Below, piece by piece: positions 1 to 7,680 of a DNA stretch of 34,895 nt. The stretch comes from an uncultured Erythrobacter sp. (GTDB taxonomy: Bacteria > Pseudomonadota > Alphaproteobacteria > Sphingomonadales > Sphingomonadaceae), in NCBI GenBank assembly GCA_938015255.1, contig CALLQC010000103.1, forward strand, positions 1 to 34,895, given 5' to 3'. The position numbers and the translations under genes are program-made. The notes below the pieces were generated by a model. That model was not told the origin of the DNA. It saw nothing but the letters and a program-made list of their open reading frames with translations, and ran no database searches. How positions within the stretch are numbered: position 1 is the first letter of the stretch; each line of letters starts with the position of its first letter.

Positions 1-2
1 GG

Positions 3-536
3 GGTGCAGTTGTTCTGGGTTTTGCAGGGGTGCTGGTTATCACCCAGCCGGGCAGCGGAATGGTTGATCCGCTCGGAGCTGCTGTCGGACTGGTCGCCGC
101 TCTGCTGGTTGCGCTCATCAGCTTCCAGGTACAGGATCTCAACAAGACCGAAAGCCCGTGGGCCATCGTGTTCTGGTTTACGGCGTTTACCGCTCCCCTG
201 AGTGCTCTAGCCCTTCCATTCGTTTATCAGTCCCATACGAGTGAGACCTGGGGAATTATCATTGCGATGGCGCTTTGCGGGGCGCTTGGCCAGATCCTGC
301 TCACCACGTCACTTCGGTTCGGATCGGCTGCCGTCATTCTGCTGATGGACTACACCGCACTGTTGTGGGCGACCTGGTATGGGTGGAGTATTTTTGATCG
401 GGCGCCGGGCCAGTCCCTGTGGCTTGGTGCGCCATTGATTGTCGGAGCGGGATTGCTGATTGCGTGGCGCGAAAGACAACTGAACCGATCCAGACAACGC
501 ATTGCCGCAGCGCCGGAACCACATGCCCACCCGTAG
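3..536 (+). CDS. EamA/DMT-family transporter, C-terminal part
   Basis: The reading frame is already open at the left edge, so the start lies outside the window; 177 residues are visible. The product is hydrophobic, with about six membrane segments. The first ends in an ITQPG motif, as at the close of the first EamA repeat, and the rest fits the second repeat of a drug/metabolite transporter superfamily permease of the inner membrane. It ends in a short charged, Pro/His-containing cytoplasmic tail. The substrate cannot be told from sequence. The GTG at 30 is only an internal codon. The next gene lies 36 bp downstream on the same strand but is a small lipoprotein with its own ribosome binding site, so a functional link is not implied. 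Confidence 0.8.
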   Translation, partial: GAVVLGFAGVLVITQPGSGMVDPLGAAVGLVAALLVALISFQVQDLNKTESPWAIVFWFTAFTAPLSALALPFVYQSHTSETWGIIIAMALCGALGQILLTTSLRFGSAAVILLMDYTALLWATWYGWSIFDRAPGQSLWLGAPLIVGAGLLIAWRERQLNRSRQRIAAAPEPHAHP

Positions 537-572
537 GTTGTGGAGCTACAAATCTTTGAAAGGGATAAGCAA

Positions 573-701
573 ATGATCCGCAAGACTATGATCGCAGTCG
601 CGCTCGGCGCGATGACACTGTCAGCCGCAGCGTGCAACACTGTGCGCGGCGTGGGCGACGATTTGAACAGCGCAGCCGACGCGGTTGACGAAGAAACATA
701 A
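573..701 (+). CDS. Entericidin-like small lipoprotein (copy 1)
   Basis: A 42-residue product: a basic start (MIRKT), a hydrophobic stretch and a lipobox-like LSAAAC with Cys21 as the predicted lipidated residue. After it comes a short polar tail, CNTVRGVGDD followed by an acidic end. This is the size and pattern of the entericidin A/B family, small membrane lipoproteins known in enterobacteria as a toxin/antidote pair. Whether this copy is toxic or protective cannot be told. An AAAGGGAT purine run lies a few bases upstream of the ATG. A strong terminator follows directly, so it is probably made as its own transcript. A very similar copy follows at 810-938. Confidence 0.8.
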   Translation: MIRKTMIAVALGAMTLSAAACNTVRGVGDDLNSAADAVDEET

Positions 702-723
702 GACGCAGTTTCCAGGACAATCG

Positions 724-752
724 AAAGGGACGCCCGCAAGCGTCCCTTTTTT
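724..752 (+). terminator. Rho-independent terminator after first entericidin-like gene
   Basis: A perfect 10-bp stem, AAAGGGACGC (724-733) pairing with GCGTCCCTTT (740-749), closes a six-base loop and runs into a stretch of T residues. It sits 23 bp after the first lipoprotein gene and before the second, so the two tandem copies are likely to be expressed at different levels or from separate promoters. Confidence 0.85.
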
Positions 753-809
753 GTTGCTTATCGCGCACAATGGGGCGAATTTGCCGTGATGAACAAGAAA
801 GGCCTCCCA

Positions 810-938
810 ATGACTCGCAAAGTCGTAAATGCAGCCCTGATTGGGGCACTGCTGATCTCTACCGCTGCCTGCAACACCGTTCGCGGTGTCGGCGATGACC
901 TGAAATCTGTGGCTGACGCTGTCGACGACGAAACCTGA
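810..938 (+). CDS. Entericidin-like small lipoprotein (copy 2)
   Basis: A 42-residue paralogue of the gene at 573-701: MTRKVV start, hydrophobic stretch, ISTAAC lipobox with Cys21, then CNTVRGVGDD and an acidic DDET end. The segment after the Cys is identical to copy 1 for ten residues, while the signal peptide and the codons used differ, which points to an old tandem duplication. I place the start at 810 because AAGAAAGG lies at a good distance; an in-frame ATG at 789 would add seven residues but has no ribosome binding site. The gene ends 9 bp before the converging methyltransferase gene. Confidence 0.78.
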   Translation: MTRKVVNAALIGALLISTAACNTVRGVGDDLKSVADAVDDET

Positions 939-947
939 GCGGTTTTT

Positions 948-1568
948 TCAGCAGCGATACACCAGCATAAGGTTGTTGGCCGGCACCTCAATCCTTGCGG
1001 TGCGCCGTAATCCTTCGCGTTCGGCAAGCGCGTCGATTTCACTTACGTAGCGGATACCCCATTCTTCGTTGCGTTCGCGAAGGCTGCGGTCAAATTCGAT
1101 GTTTGACTGCGCCGGTTCGACGCCGTCTTCAAAATAAGGTCCATATAGGATCAGCGGCGCGGATGGATTGTGCGGATTGCCCAGGCAATCGGCACATCCG
1201 GCAAACAACCCGTCAGTCGCCCACCACGGGCTGATATGGACCATGTTGATGCACAATATCGCATCGACACCCCGGATTTCCCAGCTTTTTGGCTTGGCCG
1301 CATCCAGAACCATGGGCAATCGCAGGTTGGTGCCCGCGTACTCAGCATGATACGCCAAAATCGATTTCAGCGCCTCATGCTTGATATCGCTCGGCTGCCA
1401 ATCGAGGTCCGGAAACTTCTCTGCAAGATAGACAGCATGTTCACCAGTGCCGCTTGCTATTTCAAGCACAGTACCGCTGGCTGGCAGCTCTCTGGCCAGA
1501 ACACCCGCAATTGCAGCACGGTTTCTCTGCGTCGCCGGTGCATGTTTCTTCTCGAAAGCAGCGCTCAA
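948..1568 (-). CDS. DUF938 family SAM-dependent methyltransferase
   Basis: A 206-residue class I methyltransferase-like protein. The SAM-binding motif I is EIASGTGEH at residues 36-44, and a later CINMVHISPW segment is characteristic of the DUF938 (UPF0585, METTL26-like) family. The methyl acceptor is unknown. I prefer a TTG start at 1568: it overlaps the TGA of the upstream acyl-CoA ligase as TTGA, has AGGAG upstream, and gives the short N-terminus usual for the family. A TTG at 1595 would add nine residues inside the ligase gene. It is the last gene of a five-gene minus-strand run and is probably translated by coupling to the ligase. Confidence 0.8.
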   Translation of the reverse strand: MSAAFEKKHAPATQRNRAAIAGVLARELPASGTVLEIASGTGEHAVYLAEKFPDLDWQPSDIKHEALKSILAYHAEYAGTNLRLPMVLDAAKPKSWEIRGVDAILCINMVHISPWWATDGLFAGCADCLGNPHNPSAPLILYGPYFEDGVEPAQSNIEFDRSLRERNEEWGIRYVSEIDALAEREGLRRTARIEVPANNLMLVYRC

Positions 1569-3145
1569 CTGACTTGTCGCTCCTGCCCTTCCCAATAAGG
1601 GTCGCGCAGATGGCGGCGCAATATCTTTCCAGAAGCATTGCGCGGCATTTCGGGAATCACATCGACGCTTTTCGGAGCTTTAAAGGCAGCAATTCGCTCG
1701 CGCGTATAGGCGATCAATTCGCCTTCATCGATTTGCTCGCCAGGCTTGCACACCACACATGCTTTTACCTCTTCGCCCCAGCGTTCTGACGGGATGCCAA
1801 TCACAGCGACTTCAGCCACAGCGGGGTGCCCGAAAATAGCGTTCTCTACCTCTGCAGGATAGACGTTTTCACCGCCCGAAATGATCATGTCCTTGATGCG
1901 GTCCTGGATGTAAACATAGCCATCCTCGTCCATTATCCCTGCATCGCCCGTATGCAGCCAGCCATCGTTATCAATCGTGCTGGCTGTGGCTTCCGGCAGC
2001 TTCCAATATCCGGCCGTGTTCGAGGGTGATTTGATACAAACCTCACCAATCTCGCCGCGCGGACATTCGGCATTGTCGGAATTGCGCACCTCGATCTGGA
2101 CACCGGGCACGGCCTTGCCCGCCGAACGCATACGCTGATTGCCCTCCAGCGTGTGATCCTCCGGAGGAAGCAGCGAGATCGTTCCGCTCGTCTCTGTCAT
2201 TCCATAGGCTTGCAGGAAATTGGTGTTTGGCATGGTGCGCACGGCCTCTTTGAGAAGCTCGAGAGGCATCGGCGCTGCGCCGTACATCAGATACCGAAGG
2301 TGGGAAAAATCGGTCTTTGCCGCGCGTGGATGCTGAACCACCATCTGCAAGGCGGCGGGCACGATGAACATATGGGTCGCGCCGTTCTCGATCGCTTCTA
2401 GCACGCCCACGGGGGTGAACTCGGCCTGCACTTCGCTGCGAATGCCATTGGCAAGAGCAATGTTCACAAGTCCCGTGCCGCCGATATGCGCGCATGGCAT
2501 CGCCACCAGCATGCAATCGCCGTCTTCGTAAAATCCCCAGCGCAGGCCAGCATCGTTGGCCGGATTGCGCAGACCCAGCAGGTTTTCGTTTGAAAGAACC
2601 GCGCCTTTGGGGTTTCCGGTGGTGCCCGATGTGTACAGTTGCAACACGGCTTCATCGGGTGCGGGTGGATCGTAATGTGCTGGTTCGTGTCTCGCTGCTT
2701 CGCGCCTGACCATCTCTGCCTCAAACACGGCGGGTTTTGCAGGTACGTCTGCGGCAACGGCTTGCGCGGTGTCAGCGAACTCCTCCCCGCAAAAGACGAT
2801 CTTAGCGCCTGTGTCCGTCAGAATATACGCGATTTCGCGCGGGGCCAGCCGCCAACCAATCGGAACCATGACAGCGCCCATGCGCGCCGCTGCCATGTAA
2901 AGGAGGCAATAATTATCAGAGTTCTTGCCCAACCAGGCAACGCGGTCTCCTTTGGCGATCCCTTCTGACTGCATAAAGGCGATCATCTGCCGCGTCAGTC
3001 TATCGGCCTCGGCATAGGTTGTGACCCTGCCGTTTTGCTCGAATGCGCTGGATGTCGGCCTCTCAGCCGCCCAGAAGTTCATTATCTCATCGAAGGTAAC
3101 AAAGCTGTGGTGCGGGTTGCCCGCTACGGTGCCTTCCCAAGTCAT
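1565..3145 (-). CDS. AMP-dependent acyl-CoA synthetase (FadD-like)
   Basis: A 526-residue member of the ANL adenylating superfamily, which activates a carboxylic acid with ATP to an acyl-adenylate and then forms the CoA thioester. Visible motifs are the phosphate-binding YTSGTTGNPKG (171-181), the YGMTET adenylate motif, TGD, the hinge region DRIKDMIISGGENVYP and the C-terminal catalytic Lys507 in NASGKILRR. The length is complete. It is closest in style to medium/long-chain fatty acyl-CoA ligases such as FadD13, but chain length cannot be fixed by eye. GGAGAG lies upstream of the ATG. It follows the ABA4-like gene by 69 bp and overlaps the DUF938 gene. Confidence 0.88.
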   Translation of the reverse strand: MTWEGTVAGNPHHSFVTFDEIMNFWAAERPTSSAFEQNGRVTTYAEADRLTRQMIAFMQSEGIAKGDRVAWLGKNSDNYCLLYMAAARMGAVMVPIGWRLAPREIAYILTDTGAKIVFCGEEFADTAQAVAADVPAKPAVFEAEMVRREAARHEPAHYDPPAPDEAVLQLYTSGTTGNPKGAVLSNENLLGLRNPANDAGLRWGFYEDGDCMLVAMPCAHIGGTGLVNIALANGIRSEVQAEFTPVGVLEAIENGATHMFIVPAALQMVVQHPRAAKTDFSHLRYLMYGAAPMPLELLKEAVRTMPNTNFLQAYGMTETSGTISLLPPEDHTLEGNQRMRSAGKAVPGVQIEVRNSDNAECPRGEIGEVCIKSPSNTAGYWKLPEATASTIDNDGWLHTGDAGIMDEDGYVYIQDRIKDMIISGGENVYPAEVENAIFGHPAVAEVAVIGIPSERWGEEVKACVVCKPGEQIDEGELIAYTRERIAAFKAPKSVDVIPEMPRNASGKILRRHLRDPYWEGQERQVS

Positions 3146-3214
3146 GATTTCTCTCCGGACAATCTGTTTTGACCATGGCTTAAGCGGCTGGACCTGGCGG
3201 GTCTACTATTTAAC

Positions 3215-3664
3215 TTATTGCCACCGTCCCGACGCGCGCGAGCGGGGCTCGCGAATGATCAGCCACAGGAAAAGGCCCAGCGGCCCAGCCAGAAAGGTCG
3301 CCAAAAGGATCGGCGCCTGCACCCAGCGAGAAAAGAATTTGGCATCGGCATCACGTGCGATCCAGATCCCTGCAAACAGGTCAAAGGCGAGATAATGTGT
3401 CCAGCCGATCGTCACGCCTACATCGCTTGAAAAGATCGCGCGCACGCCGTCGATCGTCGTGAAATCGGCCCCGCCATCTCCAGCAGGTATTAGACCTCCC
3501 AGCACACTGACAAGCAATATGGAGTAAACGAGACACAGCAGGCCCACACCAAGGTAAAGTGCCGCAGACAGCAGCGCTGGCCATCGCGGCAGCAGGATCA
3601 ATCCTGTCCATGCGAGGAGGGCGATCAGATTGACGGCGCTGAAAACCTGATCCCAGATATTCAT
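3215..3664 (-). CDS. ABA4-like (DUF4281) integral membrane protein
   Basis: A 149-residue protein with about four membrane helices. The MNIWDQVFSAVN start, the LLPRWP turn, a GWTHYLAFDLFAGIWIARDA segment and a final GPLGLFLWLIIRE are typical of the ABA4-like family. Plant ABA4 is needed for neoxanthin synthesis; bacterial members are uncharacterised, and a carotenoid link here is only an inference from a likely pigmented host. The ATG at 3664 overlaps the TGA of the upstream gene as ATGA, which decides the start; a GTG at 3697 would extend it into that gene. A DWxxHxxAFD-like stretch carries the only conserved polar residues within the membrane region. Confidence 0.78.
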   Translation of the reverse strand: MNIWDQVFSAVNLIALLAWTGLILLPRWPALLSAALYLGVGLLCLVYSILLVSVLGGLIPAGDGGADFTTIDGVRAIFSSDVGVTIGWTHYLAFDLFAGIWIARDADAKFFSRWVQAPILLATFLAGPLGLFLWLIIREPRSRASGRWQ

Positions 3665-4413
3665 TCTTCGAACTCTTTCTCTGCCTTGACCCGCCACTCC
3701 CTCGCGGCGCGTTTCATCGATTCATTATCGTGGGTGAAACGCCCCTGTGCACGCCGGGTTGCGAGACCAAGGGCGGCTTCCGCCACCAGATCTGCATCGA
3801 TCGAATGGTACATTTCATATTTGCTCGGCAGCAGCGGTTCGACCAGTGGAGCGAATGTCATCGCAGCCTTTTCCACGAAACGAAAATCGCCTTCACGCGC
3901 GCCGCGCAACAAACCCGGACGAAGAATATCAAGCCGTTTAAAGCCGACTTTCGTCACCAGGCGCTCAGTCTCCCCCTTCACTTTGAGATACAGCGTTTTG
4001 GAGGCCGGATCAGCGCCTGCGGAGCTGACCAGCACCATGTTGAGCACGCCGGCAGCTTTGGCGGCTTCTGCCGTCTGAACGATCAGATCCTGATCAACTG
4101 CGCGAAACGCCGCCTCGTCACCGCCAGCCTTCTTCCAGGTTGTGCCCAGCGCGCAAATGAACGCGCGTGGTTTGACCGCGTCGAATACCTCGCCCCACTT
4201 TGACGGTTCAGCGACGAACATTTCCATTCGCGCGCCATCGGGAAGTTTCGCCTCGCGCCGGGCGATGCCGACAATACGCACCTGATCGCCCGCACTGGCG
4301 ATGGTGATGACCCGCCTGCCAATCAGGCCGGTCGCCCCCACCAGGCCGATCCTCTCGGCTGCCTTGGTGCCTATGGTGCGCCTTTGCGGAGCGCCGCGAC
4401 GCAGATTAGACAT
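3661..4413 (-). CDS. NAD(P)-binding Rossmann-fold protein (atypical SDR, HTATIP2-like)
   Basis: A 250-residue protein with an N-terminal dinucleotide-binding motif GATGLIG (26-32), then ALGTTWKKAG and a VSSAGAD strand, a KGETERLV helix and LRPGLLRG. This is the pattern of atypical short-chain dehydrogenases of the NmrA/HTATIP2 (oxidoreductase HTATIP2/YbjT-like) type. Substrate and activity are unknown; some relatives are redox sensors rather than enzymes. I take the ATG at 4413, which lies inside the end of the dGTPase gene (8-bp overlap), over a GTG at 4449. It overlaps the downstream ABA4-like gene by 4 bp, so the two are probably translated together. Confidence 0.78.
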   Translation of the reverse strand: MSNLRRGAPQRRTIGTKAAERIGLVGATGLIGRRVITIASAGDQVRIVGIARREAKLPDGARMEMFVAEPSKWGEVFDAVKPRAFICALGTTWKKAGGDEAAFRAVDQDLIVQTAEAAKAAGVLNMVLVSSAGADPASKTLYLKVKGETERLVTKVGFKRLDILRPGLLRGAREGDFRFVEKAAMTFAPLVEPLLPSKYEMYHSIDADLVAEAALGLATRRAQGRFTHDNESMKRAAREWRVKAEKEFEE

Positions 4414-5602
4414 TGCTGAGCCCCCTTGGCCGCTCGCCGTAAATCTCACTGCACGCCTCGATTGCGAAGCGGTCGCTCATCCCGGCGATAAAATCGGCAA
4501 TCACGCGCGATCTTTGCGGGTCGTTTGCCGGAAGCCTCTCCTGCCAGTCCTGCGGCATCAGTCGCGCATCCTGCGAGTAGGCCGCAAACAGGCGGGCGAT
4601 CACATCGCGCGCGCGTGCAGCAGCCGCGACCTGGTCTGTATGATAATAGAGCTTTTCGTACATGAATTTCTTCAACGCGCGCTCGTGCATTGCCATCTCT
4701 GGCGAAAAGCCGCCCAGCTGGCGGCCCGCATCGCGCACTTCGCCCACTGAAGACATGTCCTGGACTTGTCTGGTGGTATGTTCAATTACATCATTGACCA
4801 TCAGGCCGATCTGATCGCGGATGAGTTCACGCAGCAGGCGATCTCGCGGGGCATTGGGGAACCTGTTTTCAACGCGCCGCCACTGATCTGCCAGAAACGG
4901 AATCTCAAGCAGGTCGTCCAGCGTCAGAAAACCGGCCCGCAATCCATCATCGATATCGTGATTATCGTATGCGATATCGTCGGAAACGGCGGCTATCTGT
5001 GCCTCGAGAGATGGCCATGTCCCCAAATCGAGCGGAAACCCTTCGTCCAGCTCCGCCAGCGCCCAGTTCGGCGCGGTCACCGGCCCATTGTGCTTCGCCA
5101 AGCCCTCCAGCAAATCCCATGTCAGGTTGAGCCCGTCATGGGTGGGATAAGGATTTTCGATCCGCATGACCGTGCGCAGCGCCTGCGCGTTGTGGCAAAA
5201 CCCGCCATGACGCTGCATAGCTTCAGATAGCGCAGCCTCCCCGGCGTGGCCAAACGGAGGATGGCCAAGATCATGCGCAAGGCACAGTGCCTCTGTAAGA
5301 TCCTCATCCAGCCCTAAAGAGCGTGCGAGCACCCGCCCGATCTGTGCGACTTCCAAACTGTGTGTAAGCCGCGTGCGATAATGGTCCCCTTCGGGAGCGA
5401 TAAAGACCTGCGTTTTGGATTTGAGCCTGCGAAAGCTCATAGAGTGGATGATACGGTCACGATCGCGCTGAAAGTCGCTGCGCGGGCCGCGCGTTTCGAC
5501 CTTGCCATTGCCATGCGTCGCCGGATCACGCGCTCGAGACTGGCTTGCGAATTCTCGCCCGCCATGTTTGGCCGGGTCAGCTGCATAGGGCGCGCGTTTC
5601 AT
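4406..5602 (-). CDS. dgt: Deoxyguanosinetriphosphate triphosphohydrolase-like protein (dGTPase)
   Basis: A 398-residue HD-domain protein that would cleave dGTP (or other dNTPs) to the nucleoside and triphosphate. Visible are the R-D-R-D-R-I-I-H-S N-terminal motif and FRRLKSKTQVF, then TRLTHSLEVAQI with the first metal His81 and the HD pair in AHDLGHPPFGH (His110, Asp111). A further metal-binding Asp lies in SDDIAYDNHDIDD. The length suits the short (type 2) family found across Alphaproteobacteria. The start is ATG 5602, which gives the family's usual MKRAPYA beginning; a TTG at 5641 would add 13 unlikely residues. It is the first gene of its minus-strand run, with a 307-bp leader region. Confidence 0.9.
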   Translation of the reverse strand: MKRAPYAADPAKHGGREFASQSRARDPATHGNGKVETRGPRSDFQRDRDRIIHSMSFRRLKSKTQVFIAPEGDHYRTRLTHSLEVAQIGRVLARSLGLDEDLTEALCLAHDLGHPPFGHAGEAALSEAMQRHGGFCHNAQALRTVMRIENPYPTHDGLNLTWDLLEGLAKHNGPVTAPNWALAELDEGFPLDLGTWPSLEAQIAAVSDDIAYDNHDIDDGLRAGFLTLDDLLEIPFLADQWRRVENRFPNAPRDRLLRELIRDQIGLMVNDVIEHTTRQVQDMSSVGEVRDAGRQLGGFSPEMAMHERALKKFMYEKLYYHTDQVAAAARARDVIARLFAAYSQDARLMPQDWQERLPANDPQRSRVIADFIAGMSDRFAIEACSEIYGERPRGLSNV

Positions 5603-5909
5603 CACACAACAGCGATTAGGTGACCCAGCACCATCGCTCAACGGGAACAGATGGGAAACCCGGTGCTATTGCCGTGGACAGCAACCGTTTCATCGCCAGA
5701 ATTATTAAAAGGATGGAGTGGGGCCGCTGTCCGGGTGCATTGGGGGTTGGAAAGCGGCCCCAGGGACCTCAGGCGACCCGAGGACCCGGAATTTGATCAT
5801 CACAAATGTATGACAAATTCGAGAACGAAATAGGGGCGCGAAATGGGAAAAGCATTAAGCGCGCGCTTACCTTGCGGTAAAACGTTTCGTCTTGTCGACG
5901 AATGGAGGG
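5603..5909. other. Intergenic region upstream of dgt with a perfect 10-bp inverted repeat
   Basis: No convincing gene is present; the short open frames here have no family features or ribosome binding sites. The region separates the racemase stop from the dGTPase start, both on the minus strand, so it should hold the dgt promoter. Its most striking element is TGGGGCCGCT (5719-5728) repeated in inverted form as AGCGGCCCCA (5753-5762) around a 24-base loop, followed by a weaker CCTC/GAGG dyad near 5768-5784. No T-run follows on either strand, so it is not a plain terminator. Confidence 0.5.
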
Positions 5910-6614
5910 TTATTCCCCCACATCCTCTCCAAGTATCCAGTCTGCGGCGGCGGCGCAGTGAATTCTGGTTGAGTCAAAGATCGGTAGGACGTTTGCATCG
6001 ACATCGACCACCAGGTCCAGCTCGGTGCAGGCGAGGACGATTGCATCCGCTCCATCCTGCGCTTTTGTTGTAAAGATAGTCTTCAGATGACGTTCCGCAT
6101 CGCGGGTGACCTTACCCACCATCAGCTCATCATAAATGATCTTGTCGAGCAGCTCGACATTCTTCATTTCCGGCGGGAGCAGATCGATACCGTGGGCCAC
6201 CAGTCTGCGCCGGTAAAATCCTTCTGTCATCACATTGCGAGTGCCAATCAGCGCTGCGGTTTTGTGGCCGGATTTCTTCAAAGCCCGCCCCACTTCTTCC
6301 GCAATGTGGATAATGGGAATGCTGACCTGCTCCGCCACTTCCCTGTAAACGCGGTGCATCGAGTTGGCGCAGATTATCAACCCTTCGGCTCCAGCCTGCT
6401 CAAGCCGCGCAGCGCTTTCCCCGATCACTTCGGCGGCCCGTTTCCAGTCCTTTTCCTCACGCAGGGCGTAAAGCTCGCAGAAATCGAGGCTTTCGATCAG
6501 TAAGGGCGCGCTTGTCATCGGCGATGAGCGTTTCTGCACGAGACGGTTGATCCGCTCGTAATAGATGCCGGTCGACACCCAACTCATGCCGCCTATCAGG
6601 CCAAGTTTTCGCAA
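5910..6614 (-). CDS. Aspartate/glutamate racemase family protein
   Basis: A 234-residue member of the PLP-independent Asp/Glu/hydantoin racemase superfamily, which inverts the alpha carbon using two cysteines. Both are present: Cys82 in IICANSMH and Cys195 in LACTEL. The N-terminal GLIGGMSW and the GTRNVMTEGFYRRRL region match YgeA-like broad-spectrum amino-acid racemases. I place the start at TTG 6614, with GAGG seven bases upstream and the family's usual RKLGLIGGMSW beginning; a GTG at 6647 would add 11 residues and lacks a ribosome binding site. It lies 67 bp after the alpha/beta hydrolase gene, probably in the same transcript. Confidence 0.82.
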   Translation of the reverse strand: MRKLGLIGGMSWVSTGIYYERINRLVQKRSSPMTSAPLLIESLDFCELYALREEKDWKRAAEVIGESAARLEQAGAEGLIICANSMHRVYREVAEQVSIPIIHIAEEVGRALKKSGHKTAALIGTRNVMTEGFYRRRLVAHGIDLLPPEMKNVELLDKIIYDELMVGKVTRDAERHLKTIFTTKAQDGADAIVLACTELDLVVDVDANVLPIFDSTRIHCAAAADWILGEDVGE

Positions 6615-6681
6615 GTTCAAACCTCGATTGCAGGGTGTGATCCGCACTGAAGCGCGCGGGCTTGACTGCTTCGTCGCTCAA

Positions 6682-7680
6682 TCAGTCGAGTTTTTCAACC
6701 ACTTGTTCATCTGCACCGGGTTTTGCCAGCCAGCCCCTAACAGCTGCCGCTGTTTCATCAGGGATTTCCTTTTGCGGTAAATGTCCCACCGACTGGAATA
6801 CAACAAGCTCGCTATTGGGTATGGTTTTGTCGAGCCATTCTCCCGCTGACAGTGGGATCAGACGGTCTTCAGCTCCCCAAATGATCAGAGCTGGCACATC
6901 GATCGCGGCGATCTCACCTTCGCTCAAAGGGTCGTACTCGCTTGCAAAACGCTTCATGGTCGCGCGTCGATTGCCCGGATAACGCAGCAATTCCCAATAT
7001 CGGTCCACCATCTCGTCAGTAACGATTGCTTTGACAGAAACGGACTGTTCGAGGCTTTGCTCAATCAGGCTGCGCGGTGTGATCTGTTCCGCGATACTGT
7101 TGATGATGGGGGTCCGGGCAATAGTGAAACCGATATTCCCGCTGTCTTCGTCATCCGGATTGCGAACAATCGGGCCGCCGCTTGCATCGACCAGGATCAA
7201 GCCTGTTACCTTTTCCGGATAGGCCGCAGCAAAGGCGAGCGCGTGTTTCCCGCCCATTGAGTTGCCGCCGAGTACGAATTCGTCGAGGCCAAGCCGGTGA
7301 GTGAGTGCACGGATATCTTCGGTGAAGGTTGCACGGCTGTAATTGTCATCCGGGTCCGCTCCGGTCAGGCCGTGGCCGACCTGATCAAAGCTGACAACAC
7401 GGTATGTGTCTTTCAGCCGGTCAGTCCATTCATCCCATGTGTGAAGGTCCGAATTTGAACCGTGCAACAACACTATCGCAGGCGCATCGCGCGGACCAAC
7501 ATCGCGGACGTGGAAAATCTGCCCCTTCCCTGCGCTCTCTTCAACATGGACAAACTGCGATGGAGCAGCGCCATACTTGGCCCGCATTTCAGTTGCGTCG
7601 GTGTCTGGAGTGCGAAAGATGACGAACAGGATCGCCAGCAGGGCAAGCAGCGTCAGGACTATGCGGATAACCCATTTCAT
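6682..7680 (-). CDS. Membrane-anchored alpha/beta hydrolase
   Basis: A 332-residue protein. It begins with a hydrophobic segment (residues 4-22) that looks like an uncleaved signal anchor, placing the domain in the periplasm. The hydrolase core has the oxyanion LLHGSNSD, the nucleophile elbow GGNSMGG with Ser141, Asp272 in WGAEDRLIPL and His300 in VGHLPQKE, so the triad is complete. Substrate is unknown; the fold covers esterases, lactonases and epoxide or C-C bond hydrolases. Its ATG overlaps the TGA of the upstream diheme cytochrome gene (ATGA, 7677-7680), so it is very likely made together with the cytochrome and the beta-helix protein. Confidence 0.85.
   Translation of the reverse strand: MKWVIRIVLTLLALLAILFVIFRTPDTDATEMRAKYGAAPSQFVHVEESAGKGQIFHVRDVGPRDAPAIVLLHGSNSDLHTWDEWTDRLKDTYRVVSFDQVGHGLTGADPDDNYSRATFTEDIRALTHRLGLDEFVLGGNSMGGKHALAFAAAYPEKVTGLILVDASGGPIVRNPDDEDSGNIGFTIARTPIINSIAEQITPRSLIEQSLEQSVSVKAIVTDEMVDRYWELLRYPGNRRATMKRFASEYDPLSEGEIAAIDVPALIIWGAEDRLIPLSAGEWLDKTIPNSELVVFQSVGHLPQKEIPDETAAAVRGWLAKPGADEQVVEKLD

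Noticed and set aside
5651..6073. Two short plus-strand frames between dgt and the racemase gene
   Set aside because: No ribosome binding site, no family features and Arg/Pro-rich composition; the second overlaps the racemase gene antisense.
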